DNA of 64,000 nucleotides from Cadophora sp. MPI-SDFR-AT-0126 (GCA_020747065.1 JAGMVK010000028.1:549432-613431); one strand, 5' to 3'. Positions 45,994-57,372 are shown, counted from the first letter of the stretch. A program made the numbers and translations. The notes: generated from the sequence alone by a model not told the origin.

Positions 45994-48246
45994 TCAGTCC
46001 ACCTGAGCGTCCTCGAAGAGTACCAATACCGTGCCTGCTTTGCACATATCCTAGAGCCGTTAGCAGTAGTCCTGGATTCGGTCTAGGAAACTTACGCCCT
46101 CACTGTGAGCCAGCTTAGCTATTGTACCATTCTGCGGCGATCTAATAATAGTCTCCATCTTCATACTCTCGATTCTAGCCATGGTCAGCTTAAGTATTGA
46201 TCCAGCGGGCTACATCTCTTACACTACTAGTGCTTGACCTTTCTCTACCTGGTCTCCTTCCTTGACTTCATTCCTCAGGACCTTACACGGCATTGGCGCA
46301 AGAACACTATTCGCCACATCCTTAAGTCCCAATGCTTTCTCAAACCAGCTGGGCGATGCGAGCTCCAGCTGCGTCTGCCTGCCATGCTGGAAGAGAGTGA
46401 TCTTGTCTCCATCCGTGACGATTGTGCTCTCAATACGCGTATGTGGGAAGAATGTTGAGATCGACGGAGACTTGGGCTCGCAGATTACATTGCTGTAAGA
46501 TTGGTCAAGACCTCCACCCTTCACTTCCAGATCGAACAAATTTCGACCTATCTGCTCAACCGCAACAGTGACATGGACTGTTTTCTCGGCATCAGTGGCG
46601 ATGAATGTGAATTGTCGTCGAGTATTGGCCCCAAAGCCAACAACAGCTCCATGCGGCCCATGGCCAACCGTCGGAGCGGGTGCGGAAAGCTCCTTGGACA
46701 GAAGACCTAGCGCTGCTTGGGCAAATCTTTCGGGCTCGATGACTTCAGAGGCGAATAACTCGTCGTTGTGTTTCTGGATATACCCAGTCTCGACTTCGCC
46801 TTTGATGAAAGCAGGGCTCTTGCAGATCTTCTTCAAGAATTCGATATTGGTGCTCAAACCAACAACTTCGTATTCCTGCAGCGCTGCGTAGAGCTTATGG
46901 ATTGCAACTTCTCGAGTCTCGCCGCTGACGATGAGCTTTGCGATCATACCATCGTATGCCGAAGAGACAGTATCGCCTTCGATGAAACCAGCATCGATGC
47001 GAACGCTGTCTGAGATTGAAGGTGTTTTGAGATGGATGAGCTTGCCTGAGTCTGGCATGAAGTTCTGACCGGGATTCTCTGCGTAGATTCGAGCCTCAAT
47101 AGCCCATCCACGCTCCGCGATTCTTTGAGCAATGGTCCCCTGATCCAGCGGTAACTTCTCGCCAGCAGCAACCTTGAACTGCCACGAGACAAGATCTTCT
47201 CCTGTAATTTCTTCTGTGACGGGATGCTCAACTTGCAGCCTGGTATTCATTTCCATGAAGAAAAACTCATTTGTATCATTGTCGAAAATGACTATAAACT
47301 CAGTAAATACTCGTAATATTCGAGACGTCACACGCCGGCACTTACATTCTACGGTGCCTGCTCCTTCATAGCCTACAGCCAAAGCAGCCGCTCTTGCTTT
47401 TCCCCATAGATCTTGACGAAGTTCTTCCGCAAGATTTGGGGCAGGGGCTTCTTCCAAGATCTTTTGGTGGCGCCTCTGAAGACTGCAATCCCGCTCTCCT
47501 AATGCGACAGCATTTCCATGCTTGTCAGCAAAAATCTGCACTTCGATGTGTCTCGGGGTTGCAATGTATTTCTCCACGAGCATCTCGTCGTCCCCGAAGG
47601 AATTTCTCCCCTCGCTCTTGGCGCTTTCTAATTTGTCCAGGAACTCTTGTTCATTAAATGCAATTCTCATACCCTTCCCGCCCCCTCCCTTGACAGCCTT
47701 GACCATGACTGGAAATCCTATCTTTCGAGCTTCTTCCAAAAGGTAGTTTGGATCCTGATTTCCACCATGGTAACCAGGTATACATGGAACCCCCGCCTTG
47801 ATCATGATTTCTTTACTCCTTGATTTATTTCCCATGGCCTCAATTGCCTTCCAGGGAGGCCCAATAAAAACCAACCCCTCCTCCAGACATCTCTTTGCGA
47901 AGGCCGAATTCTCGCTGAGAAAGCCATAACCGGGATGCAATGCCTCGCAAGACTGCTCCTTTGCAACCTTTATGATTTGTTCACCATCAAGATAGGCGTT
48001 CGCAGAGCCGAGGTTTACTGCGAATGGGCTGGAAAGCGCATGTTGAGAATGGGCATCTGGGTCTGTGTAGATGGTCGTGCAGCGTACTCCTAAGGCAGCA
48101 GCTGTCCGTCCGACGCGCAAAGCGATTTCACCTCGATTTGCAATGAGCACGGATGAGATTGGTGTGCCTGGGCTCGAAGTCGCAGAGGTGGAGAGGAGAC
48201 GGTAATGGGAAACTCGTGGAAGAGCTCGAAGCTTTGATGCTAACAT
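45994..48246 (-). CDS. mccA: Methylcrotonoyl-CoA carboxylase alpha (biotin) subunit, mitochondrial, 701 aa
   Basis: Biotin carboxylase plus biotin carrier subunit of MCC: ATP-dependent carboxylation of biotin for the leucine pathway. Exons 48246-47346, 47291-46223, 46174-46096 and 46050-45994. The presequence is basic (MLASKLRALPRVSHYRLLST). Biotin carboxylase motifs: VLIANRGEIALRV, ALHPGYGFLSENSAFA, VKAVKGGGGKGMRI, ERDCSLQRRHQKILEEAPAP, FFFMEMNTRLQVEHPVTEEI and RIYAENP. The carrier domain has ESMKMETII with biotinyl-Lys about 662; a Ser stands where many carriers have Ala. The first intron (47345-47292) is 54 bp, a multiple of three, and has no stop, so naive translation keeps an 18-residue insert; removing it restores TVEFIFDNDTNEFFF. 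Confidence 0.96.
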
Positions 48247-49803
48247 AGTTGGTGACGGGGATACCGAAATTGGGATGGAGACTACGTCCTCTCCTTTCTT
48301 CCTTTCTTTCTTTCAGTCTTTCTTTCAGACGTCTTTACCTTCCGCCATGTGACTGCTGCCAGAACGAAAAAATGGAACATATGGAGATTCCGTCAAAGAG
48401 AAAAGATGAATATGGTACACGAGCTACACTACCAAACCCCAAATACCTTTCCCTTCCAAACTGTGCTGCCAGGCTGCCGCTTCTAGCCGCTCTGCCGCTT
48501 CTACCCCGCATTTTGATCGTAGCGTGTGGAGAAACAATGACCCCTTGATCCCGAGCCTGAGCCTGAGCCTGAGGTCGCCTTCGCCGTCGCCGCCGCCATC
48601 ACCGTCATTGTTATTCATCGCCTCGTCAGCAACAAAGCCAGGACAGTCACGACAATACAAGCCACGTGTGCAGGCCAGTGCAGTGCACTTGTCATTGCAG
48701 CTTTTGACCTCTATGGCGAAGCGCGGCAATCCTTGACGGGTCCCTCCTCGGACCGGGACGGGGCGATGGGACCCGACTGCCGTGTGTCCACAGGTGGAAG
48801 TACTGGAACTGCCAGGCGGCTCTCAGCAAGTCGGCACCTACTGCAATAGACGGTTATTAAGACGAAGCTCTGCCATGAGATACATTGCGTACCGGACGGA
48901 GGGTTATGGAGTAGTCGACAGGAATCATCGACGTGTTAGTACCCATTATCTCTCAAATGACTCTTAAACTTTAAAGCTTGGTCGATGTTTGTTTCCTCTG
49001 GCCTATTATGTTTTTTGCTCATTGAATTTGAACATTGTCTCCATTCTATAAGCTTAATTGACGCAAGAAGGAGACGAATAGTATCTGATATAATACCAAA
49101 GCAGCTATTACGAGGCCGGGTGTCTACGTGTGGTGGTGCGATGGTGCGGTGCTCTGCGTTGCTGGGTGCAAAGTGCTTGTGATCTTCGCTTCATTCGCTT
49201 AATCCGTGGAATGTTTACCCGTTGCTGCCTGGCTGGGGATTAATTGCCCGATATTACTGTGAATTGGATCCTTTCGCCAAAAGGAGAAATAGGGGATTGT
49301 CGAGAAATTGAGAACTACCGGTCGATTCCTCCAGCTCTCTCGGTGCAAGTCGCCTGCAACACCACTGCCCTGCAACAGGTACTGTGGCATGAGTAAAAAA
49401 GTGGGGTAAGGTAATTATCCACATTGATCACTGTTCCTCTGCCAAAATTCTCAGCCAATCTAAAGTAAGCAATCTGTAATCAGGTACCTAGCACGGAAAC
49501 ATGTCTTTTGCCTGTGGTCGGGCAAAGTTGTCATCGCCTCTACCGGTTGGCAATGCAAAAATCAGCTGCCAAGATTAGCCTCTTGCGATTGAGATGTTCA
49601 AGCTTTCAATATCTTTTCATTTAAACTGCGTGGTATTCGGAGGATGGGGAGTTTTACGAGTTATAGTAGTCCCTAAATGGTACTCGTGATACTTGTCTGA
49701 CTTAAAGTACCGTGTACTCGCCCATATAGGTGTCCCTCCATCACTTGTCTTCGAAATAGTTGAACCTGCAATTTTTTCTCTCTGTACTTCACATACATCC
49801 GCC
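48247..49803. other. Intergenic region, mccA / AA8-AA12 gene
   Basis: About 1.56 kb between divergent genes, containing both promoters. A CTTT-rich run (48297-48330) and a GAGCCT repeat (48553-48572) lie near mccA. No other gene recognised. Confidence 0.5.
48553..48572. repeat. GAGCCT hexanucleotide repeat
   Basis: Three perfect GAGCCT units, followed by a CGCCGTCGCCGCCGCC run. Confidence 0.8.
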
Positions 49804-52149
49804 ATGCGATTTATACTTAGCGGCAGCACTTTAGTGCTTGCTAGCCACGGTTAGGGGCAATTACATAAATTCGACTTTCAGGGCTAATTTATATAGTTTT
49901 TGCTCAAGTGGATTCGAAGACCGATTGCGACGCAGTGACGAAAATATGTTACTCGACATATATTGCTCCCGATTCTGGAATCAGTATCGGAATTGCACTT
50001 CCTATGAATGTGTCGGATCCTTATGATGCAATTATTTCAATTACTGCACCACTGGCAACCACATGGGCAGGATTCGCATGGGGCGGGACAATGGTTTTCA
50101 ACCCACTCACAGTTGGGTGGGCGAACGGTAATACTGCTGTGGTGTCCTCGCGGTTTGCATTGTAGGCTATTTTAAGCTGTTTTGTTGGAGGTTTGTAGCA
50201 GGCTAATCCGAACATCATAGCGGTCTCGGCCTTCCACAGTCCTATGATGGCGCCGAATATACTTTACTTAAAGGGACCACAACCAACAGCACGCATTGGA
50301 AAATGACAGCGAAATGTTCGGGATGTACATCCTACCAAGCGAATGACGGCTCCCAGGCCGTACTGGACGGTATGGGAACTGCACAATTCGCATGGGCTCA
50401 AGGAACAACGCCAGTTCAAGAACCAGCTAACAACAACTCTGCATTCAATATGCATACGTCTTATGGCAAATGGACTCACGACCTCAATGCTGCCCGAAGC
50501 CCCAACTTTGATGCTTGGGTTGCAAGTAACATTCTAAGTTCAGCTGCACCGAGCACAATGAGCCAAGCTTCGTCCGTTCCAGTGACAACCTCCAAGCCTC
50601 CAACCACGATAGTGACAAGCACAACCTCGTCCGCCAAAACCAGTCCCACCGTCGTACGGGGGAGGATCCCTGCGTCATGTTCGGGAGCTGGAGCACCAAA
50701 ATTCTCTTCTGTTCTTGTGAGTTTAGCTCCACACCAGTCTATGCTTGGGAGATTGCTGGACAACTTCATACATTGTTCGCTCTCCGCCGCATCTTTCCAC
50801 TCCCCGAACTTAAGAAATGATATGACTAACTATACAAACTTGGATGTAGGCAACTGGATGGAAAGCAACGAAAGTCTTAGGCGGTCTCACAAGCCCACGA
50901 AGTATTATTTTCGACATGGCAGGCAACATGCTCGTTGTGCAATCCGGAAAGGGTATCACACTCCACACGATGACTGCAGATGGCTGCATTTCTGCCACCA
51001 AAACTCTCATCGCATTGAATAGTCTTAACCACGGAATTGCGCTCAGTGCCGACGGTAAGACACTTTATGCCAGCAGCATGACCCAGGTCTATTCTTGGCC
51101 CTACACAGCTTCATCGGGAACCGTGGGTACCAGGGCGACTATAGTCACCGGAATGTACAGTGGTGAGTTACGGCTGCAGCCCTCAATTACTCAGCCCTGG
51201 AACTCGTACTGATCACGCATTCAACTCACTAGGTGGTCATTCTACTCGCACGCTTTTGTTGTCGCCAAAGAACCCAAACCTATTGGCAGTATCTCATGGT
51301 TCAAACGACAACTTTGACTACCCATCTGGCAATCCAAAGACAGCTCGCGCCTGCATTAAAGTGTTCGACTTGAATGCAATCCCAAGTGGTGGCTACAACT
51401 ATGTCTCTGGTGGGTGGCTTGCAGGCTACGGTATGAGAAACGAAGTCGGAATCGCATTTGACGGCAACAGCATGTACGTGTCATCCTCTCTTCTCTGATG
51501 CTCTGACCTTGGCTGATGATGTCGAAGGCTCTGGGGTGTCGAAAACAGCGGTGATAATTTCTCTCGAGGTGGTAAAGATGTTCACCAAGAAAACCCAGCC
51601 GAGAAGCTCAACTACATTGGAGACATCACGAAGAGCAACGACAAGTGGTTCGGCTACCCGACCTGCTATGCGGTCTGGAAACCGAGTGATTTTACGGATC
51701 AGAAATTCCAAATTGGAGACCAGTTTGTGATTGCTCCAAATGCAACTTTCAAGGACGAGACTTGCAAGACCTTGTCAACGCCACCATCGCTCGTCTTCCA
51801 GCCTCATTCGGCCCCCATCGACAGCAAATTTGATGATACGTTCAGCAATCTTTACGTCACCTTTCATGGATCTTGGAATAGGAATCCAACTACGGGTTTC
51901 AAAGTTGTACAGGTAGCTTTCACAAAAGGCACGGATGGCGCGCACAAGCCTGTCTCTCCACTCGCAAGTACCACCGGATACAAGGATATCTTCTGGAATC
52001 CGGATGTTACCAAATGCCAGGGAAATGGACCCAGTTTCAGCTCTGGGTGCTTTAGACCAGCCGGACTTGGATTTGATAGTACGGGTAGGCTCTATATGAC
52101 GAGCGATATAACTTCCGACGGAGAGTTGTGGGTTCTTGGTCAGTCTTGA
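49804..52149 (+). CDS. Secreted AA8 cytochrome b - AA12-type PQQ dehydrogenase fusion, 660 aa
   Basis: Extracellular redox enzyme predicted to oxidise sugars with PQQ and pass electrons to a heme b domain. Exons 49804-49849, 49897-50161, 50221-50716, 50850-51162, 51233-51473 and 51528-52149. Signal peptide: MRFILSGSTLVLASHVFAQ. An AA8/cellobiose-dehydrogenase cytochrome domain follows (about 20-200), with the expected Met (WAGFAWGGTMVFNP) and His (SAFNMHTSYGKW) heme ligands and a Cys pair (KCSGCTSY). A Ser/Thr-rich linker leads to a six-bladed sorbosone/glucose-dehydrogenase-like propeller: GGLTSPRSIIFDMAGNMLVV, NHGIALSADGKTLYASS, RNEVGIAFDGNSM, GWFGYP-like KWFGYPTCYAVW, YVTFHGSWNR and RPAGLGFDSTGRLYM. 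No CBM1 follows. Substrate and PQQ use are inferred from characterised AA12 relatives. Confidence 0.9.
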
Positions 52150-52704
52150 AACCTCTGTGGTCAACAATTCAGTTTGGAGCTGTATATAGCAGAGCGATGA
52201 ATAGCACATATCGAATAGCAACCTCGCTTCGATATAACAGCAGCCTTTATCCTCGCTTTCTATGCTGGAAATCCTCCAGTCCAGCTCGTCTGTCCCAACG
52301 ATGTTCTTCCTGCAGCTTTATAATGAAATCTTGTTGTGGGAAGCTGCGATTTCAAGACAGCTGATTCATATTCTCTTTCCTTGTGCAGAGTCAGTGGATG
52401 CTTGAACACTTTATGTAAGGACATATCATGACAGTAAAATGCCCCTAAGAACCCAATAACTTACTATTAGCTGATGCCTGGCCATGGTTACTCATACTTC
52501 CTACTCGTTCCTGGCGTTGGGTATCTTTTTCTAACGCCTTCCACTAGGGGTTTTTCGATTCCATCTCTAATGCATCTCCCCTTCACCTTGATTGTTGAAG
52601 GTCGGCCATTGATTAGTGTAAGTCTAACTAAGTAGCCAAATAGGAACAACGAATTCGGATAGTCACTAATAGTGGTTCCCAAGTACTTGTGTTTGGCTCC
52701 CCTT

Positions 52705-52720
52705 CCCCCCCCCCCCCCCC
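52705..52720. repeat. Poly-C tract of 16
   Basis: Sixteen consecutive C residues, the longest homopolymer seen in the gene-bearing part of the window, next to the relic below. Confidence 0.9.
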
Positions 52721-52724
52721 GACT

Positions 52725-53300
52725 CGCCTCCCGAACATTCATCTCGAAGTGTGTCGTTCCATAGATACTTCTGAGCCCATTCCCGGTCATGGCATCCGGA
52801 AGAGAACCAAATACTGTTATAACAGTAACTACATCAAGATCTTGGACCGTTCTATCGCTTGTCTGGGCACTAGTAGGTATGAAATCCACATTGGGCGCGC
52901 TCTTGGGATCAGCTATGTTGGCAGGGAGTGACTTGAACAGCTCGCGGTAGTTTTCCTCCTGGCAAGGTTATTGAACGCCACATAGTAGCGGCGCGAAGGA
53001 GCGAGAAGGTCTTGGTGCTTCGGGTCTTCATCGAGGGCTTGCTGTGCTCAGAAGTCGTGGGCTCGTCTGTGGGCTTGGAGTCAAGAAGTATGTTTCTGTA
53101 ATTGCTTAGCCCAATCGTCCCAAAGCTGCTACTAGCTTGAGATATCCTCCTCCACTGTATGCTCGAAGGTGAACTTCTCTTGCATAGTGAACAGATCTCT
53201 GCCATTAGTCATTTCTCGTTATTGCTGTAGACGTATGTAATGATACTTGGCGTCATTTGCTCCTGCGGCGTCAGGAAATAGGATCGTAATTGTCGATATG
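52725..53300 (-). pseudogene. Decayed protein-coding relic, RIP-like stops
   Basis: On the minus strand a protein-like frame can be followed with interruptions: FPDAAGANDAKYHYIRLQQ, then a TAA, then REMTNGRDLFTMQEKFTFE, two successive TAG codons next to a CAG, QLWDDWAKQLQKHT, a TGA, LDEDPKHQDLLAPSRRYYVAF, and after a frame change ENYRELFKSLPANIADPKSA and DLDVVTVITVFGSLPDAMTG. Several stops are one C-to-T step from Gln or Arg codons, as RIP would give. I do not recognise the protein; a repetitive-element gene or an accessory gene copy are both possible. Confidence 0.5.
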
Positions 53301-55107
53301 TACGTTAAGATACATCTAATAACGCATCTACCAATTCCCATTCTAGTACTATGCACAACCTTTACAGCCCCGTACTAATGATTGCACAATTTTGGGCACT
53401 GAGGTCAGTATCCGTTTCAAACCAAAACAAGAAGTAGTAGATCATACCTTCGAATGTATATATTCCGTAGAATCTAGCATATGAGTCCCTAATGAAGAAT
53501 CCAATAAGGATGAGAAGAAAAGTGCTCTCGACTATGATGTGGTCTGAAAAGACCAATATTTGATTGTTTACCTACCTCCAAAGATCATGCATCACTCACT
53601 TCACCATTAAACAAACAGTCTTTCTTTACCTCAAAGTGCCGTCGACATGGGCGATGTAGGCGCCAGATCCGCTAACAGATGGATAGTTTGTGCCCCACCT
53701 GCAATCTTTCCAGACATGCGGAGTTCGATGTTGTGAATTTTGCGCCACTCGCTGGATTTTGTAGATACTGGGACTGCACCATTGCGAAATCAAAGTTTTT
53801 TTTTTCGCATTGACAAGCTAGATTACCCAAATAATTACTTCACTAGCACCCGAGAGTTCGGAACTGCTTGGGGTAAGCTGGATATATCCAGCATAGAGGA
53901 ACTTTACAAAGCAGAAAAGCGCCCCTACAATTAAGAAGAGAAAAAATTGGACATATTGACTTATCAGTGAAAGATCTTCCGACTTCCCACTCAGCAGTCT
54001 TTCAAAGTGCTGCTCCTTACTAAGATACTACTAGCACGGCAGATAGCAGAATAATACTTCACAACACAGTACAACGAGCTGTATATATGACAAGGCGTGT
54101 GGCACACTGAATCAGGCACATTTTCAACTCAAGTGGTGCCTTTCTCAGTATCTGCTATTCATTGTGTTCACACAAATCTGAAGGTAGCTCCTGTCCAGGT
54201 TACTTCCTGTCGACAGATATACAAGTGTATATGCCTTCTCGAGCTTCTGGTGACACCCCAAAACAAAAGATGGAAGACTATCACTTGCAGCACCTGTTAC
54301 TATTCTGGCTGATCGGCCAGTCAGCTTACCATGCTCGAACGGTCATTCCTGCCTAAATCAAGAGATTCAGCTACTGCACAAGAATTGAGTATAGAGAATA
54401 GATACAGAAATCCCCTATCTTTCTAAACTTGGGAGGACATCGACCCGCGAGTGGCAGCCTGTACGGTTACAGCTCCTCGAGCGCGAAACCCGTAGATTCT
54501 CAATTTTTTTTTCCAGGCCACAGGTCGGAACTTTTGTGATGGCCCTCGAGAGACAATATCTACTATGTCGGGGAGGCCGAATTTGGGCCGACAAGGTTCC
54601 AGCCAGATATAGCACGGGCGAGTGAAGATTACATGAGCTTTATTGTCTGCGAACGACAAGGCCGTGACTTACATTTATCCGCTGAGCCGGAATCTGAAGG
54701 ATAGAAGCTGGATTCGTGAGTGCTCGTAAGTGCTACCTCTCCAAACACCAAGGGCAGAGCTTTCAGGATATCCAACGTAAAAGTAATAAGAATTCGCGAG
54801 GTTAGACCTGTACGATTGAAGCCACTTACCGATATTGATGTCGTCTGAGATGATAGGGTAGCCGAAAGCCGAGGTCTAGCGTGGCAGCGCGGGGGCGCGG
54901 GGAAGCTCTAACGGTAGAAATAACTTCGACTCACCACCATTAGCCTTCACCTTATGTCCTTCTCAAGACACTATAATTTCCCGAGGCCGTGAATTCTACC
55001 ATTGTGCTCCAACAAAGCCACTTACAGAGAAGGTCCATCTCCCTACATCATTTACAACTTCACACATTAACACGGAATGGTAGAAACCACCGATCAAAGT
55101 GTTTACA

Positions 55108-56966
55108 ATGGCTCCCAAGAACGACATCCCTGCCTATGTCGTCGGTGTAGGGCTCACGAAGTTTATCAAACCGCGAGGTTTGCGAGAATACCCAGAGATG
55201 GGCTATGAGGCTGGTGTCAAAGCGATGCTGGATGCTCAAATCAACTACGACGACGTCGAGACTGGAATAGCCTGCTACGTATGTAATTATCAATTCTCTC
55301 AATATTTACTTCTTCCGATCAATATAGGATCTGAAGACATATCCTAGGGGCTCGAGCCCCAATACTCTGTATGACAGTGCTGACATTTTTGAAGTGTTTT
55401 GGAGATACTACGTCCGGGCAGAGAGTTTTCTATCAGTTAGTGTTTCCCAAAAGGGATTTCGTCCCTTTATCTTATTTTCTCCTCGTGAGGATACATTGCA
55501 ACCGATGCCCGGTTGTTGTCGATCCAAATCACCACAACCTCATTCCAGATTACAGCACTGACCCGGATGTTCCTATCAAGATTCGGGATGACATCTATTC
55601 CGATCTACAACACGAACAATGCGTGTGCAACTGGCTCGACAGGGTTGCATCTTGCCCGTACGCTAATTAGGAACGGCGCTATAGACTGTGCACTTGTCAT
55701 TGGATTTGAAAAGATGGAGCCGGGCAGTATCAAGAGTAAATGGAGCGACAGACCTAGTCCAATGGGCTTAAGTGCCAAAATGATGTACGAACTCAGTGGC
55801 AAGGAGAGAGGCCCTCCAAACCCACAGTACTTTGCCAATGCTGGCAGGGAATACATGGAGAAGTGAGTGCCCAGCTTCAATGTTATCTTTGGCCATTGGA
55901 GACTTTGAGGTGGAATTCCATAGTGAATGGAGTTTGGAGTTCTCGAGTGCTGATGTTCAATAGATACGGAGCAGAAGCACGAGACTTCGCTGAGATTGGA
56001 CGAATCTCCCATGCCCATTCGCAACACAATCCCTATGCACAATTTAATCAGGCGTATAGCCTCGAGGAGGTTGAGAAGTCTCCAATGATTCACTTTCCTT
56101 TGACCAAACTCCAGTGTAGTCCAGTAAGTCATGACTTGGCGTCCTTCAGGTGTAACGAAGAGACTAGCCACTCCAGAAACCTGGGGTTCCCCTTCCAAAC
56201 CCGGTGATCATGAAGCACTACAGCTGACTATTATACATAAAAGACTTCTGATGGCGCTGGAGCTGCCGTGATAGTTTCGCAATCCTTCTTGGACGCACGG
56301 CCACATCTCAATTCGCAAGCGATTCTCATCGCAGGCCAAAGCTTGATGACCGATACTCCAGAGCTCTACTCCCGGAGTGCAATGTCGCTTGTCGGCTATG
56401 ACATGACCAAGCGAGCAGCACAAGCAGCGATGAAAGAGGCTGCAGTATCACCAAAGGACATCAAAGTTTGCGAGGTTCACGACTGTTTCTCGGCCAATGA
56501 ACTTATTCTTCTCGACGCGCTTGGATTCTCTGAACCGGGTAAGGCTCATGAGATGGTACGTAACGGAGATATTACCTACGGCGGGCAAGTCGTCGTAAAT
56601 CCGTCTGGTGGTTTGATCTCGAAAGGGCATCCGTTGGGAGCGACAGGCTTGGCCCAGTGTGCGGAATTGACCTGGCAACTGAGGGGATGGGCAAATAGCA
56701 GACTGGTCGCTGGAGCTACTGTGGCTTTGCAGCATAACCTTGGACTGGGAGGCGCTGTCGTTGTGAATGTGTACAAGAGATTAGATGGCGAGGCGAATAA
56801 AGAGTTGAGCAATCAGGATATCAAGAACGAGAGCTGGCTGGGCTATAATGCTGCCGTTGAGGCAAGGGGTATCAGTAAGGAAGACGCGGAGAAAGTCAGA
56901 AGTCGAACATGTAAGAGCCAGTGGGCTTTAGGTGACACGGAGCAAAAGTTGGCTGCAAAGTTATAG
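55108..56966 (+). CDS. Peroxisomal SCP2-type thiolase (SCP-x thiolase-like), 458 aa
   Basis: Thiolase-superfamily enzyme of the sterol carrier protein x group, expected to cleave 3-oxoacyl-CoA in peroxisomes. Exons 55108-55278, 55395-55435, 55581-55862, 55964-56123 and 56244-56966. Motifs: IPAYVVGVGLTKFIKPRG, CFGDTTSGQRVFYQFGMT, YNTNNACATGSTGLHLA with the catalytic Cys (about 86), VIGFEKMEPGSI, TSDGAGAAVIVS, CEVHDCFSANELILLDALG and NPSGGLISKGHPLGATGLAQ with the catalytic His. The last residues AKL are a PTS1 signal. It lacks a fused SCP2 lipid-transfer domain. All four introns are 101-145 bp, about twice the norm of this window, and carry palindromes. The stop is about 30 bp from the AT-rich block; the coding region itself shows no RIP stops. 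Confidence 0.93.
55347..55360. repeat. Perfect 14-bp palindrome in thiolase intron 1
   Basis: GGGGCTCGAGCCCC, its own reverse complement, inside the 116-bp intron 55279-55394. Confidence 0.9.
55450..55515. repeat. Three consecutive inverted repeats in thiolase intron 2
   Basis: Within the 145-bp intron 55436-55580: AAAGGGA/TCCCTTT (55450-55456 and 55462-55468), TCCTC/GAGGA (55480-55484 and 55487-55491) and CAACCG/CGGTTG (55499-55504 and 55510-55515). All are perfect stems with loops of 2-5 nt. Confidence 0.85.
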
Positions 56967-57330
56967 TCTATTACTCGATTACAAAGTTATATCCAAGGTT
57001 TACTATCTAAGTCATTTGTATTACACTTTGATATTTCTTATGTTTATTAAGAAAGATATTCTAGTATATATATATAATCTAACACTTAAGTTGATATATA
57101 ACAAAAAGAATATATAAAGAGAGTGAAGTTATAAAATAAGCGTCGACTAAGCGCTATATTATAATATCATATAGGATAATTCCTTTATAATATATTGTAT
57201 TTATTTTAATTATTTATTTATTCTCTTAGAGTATTAGTATTAGTTCGTAGATTTAGATAAGATAATAAAAATAGAGAATTGAACTATCTTAAAAGACTAT
57301 TTAATATGGCTTTAAAGTATTATATATAAT
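56967..57330. other. AT-rich flank between thiolase and retroelement
   Basis: Base composition changes abruptly about 25 bp after the thiolase stop to almost pure A/T with TA steps. No gene. It could be RIP leakage beyond the retroelement or part of another element. Confidence 0.55.
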
Positions 57331-57372
57331 AGTAAAGTCTCTTAGTAGAGTCTTAACATAAATATTTCATTC

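Larger units (their letters stand above)
52150..55107. other. Gene-poor interval with relic sequence
   Basis: About 3 kb between the AA8-AA12 gene and the thiolase gene. It contains a mutated coding relic (52720-53300, minus), a 16-C run and many short AT-richer frames. Nothing else recognised. Confidence 0.5.

Noticed and set aside
49850..49881. 32-bp first intron of the AA8-AA12 gene
   Set aside because: Too short for a fungal intron; the next AG (49896) gives 47 bp, keeps frame, and yields a better signal peptide.
56932..57117. Short plus-strand frame across the isochore border
   Set aside because: Begins inside the thiolase stop region in another frame and runs into AT-rich DNA; translation is Ile/Tyr/Leu noise.
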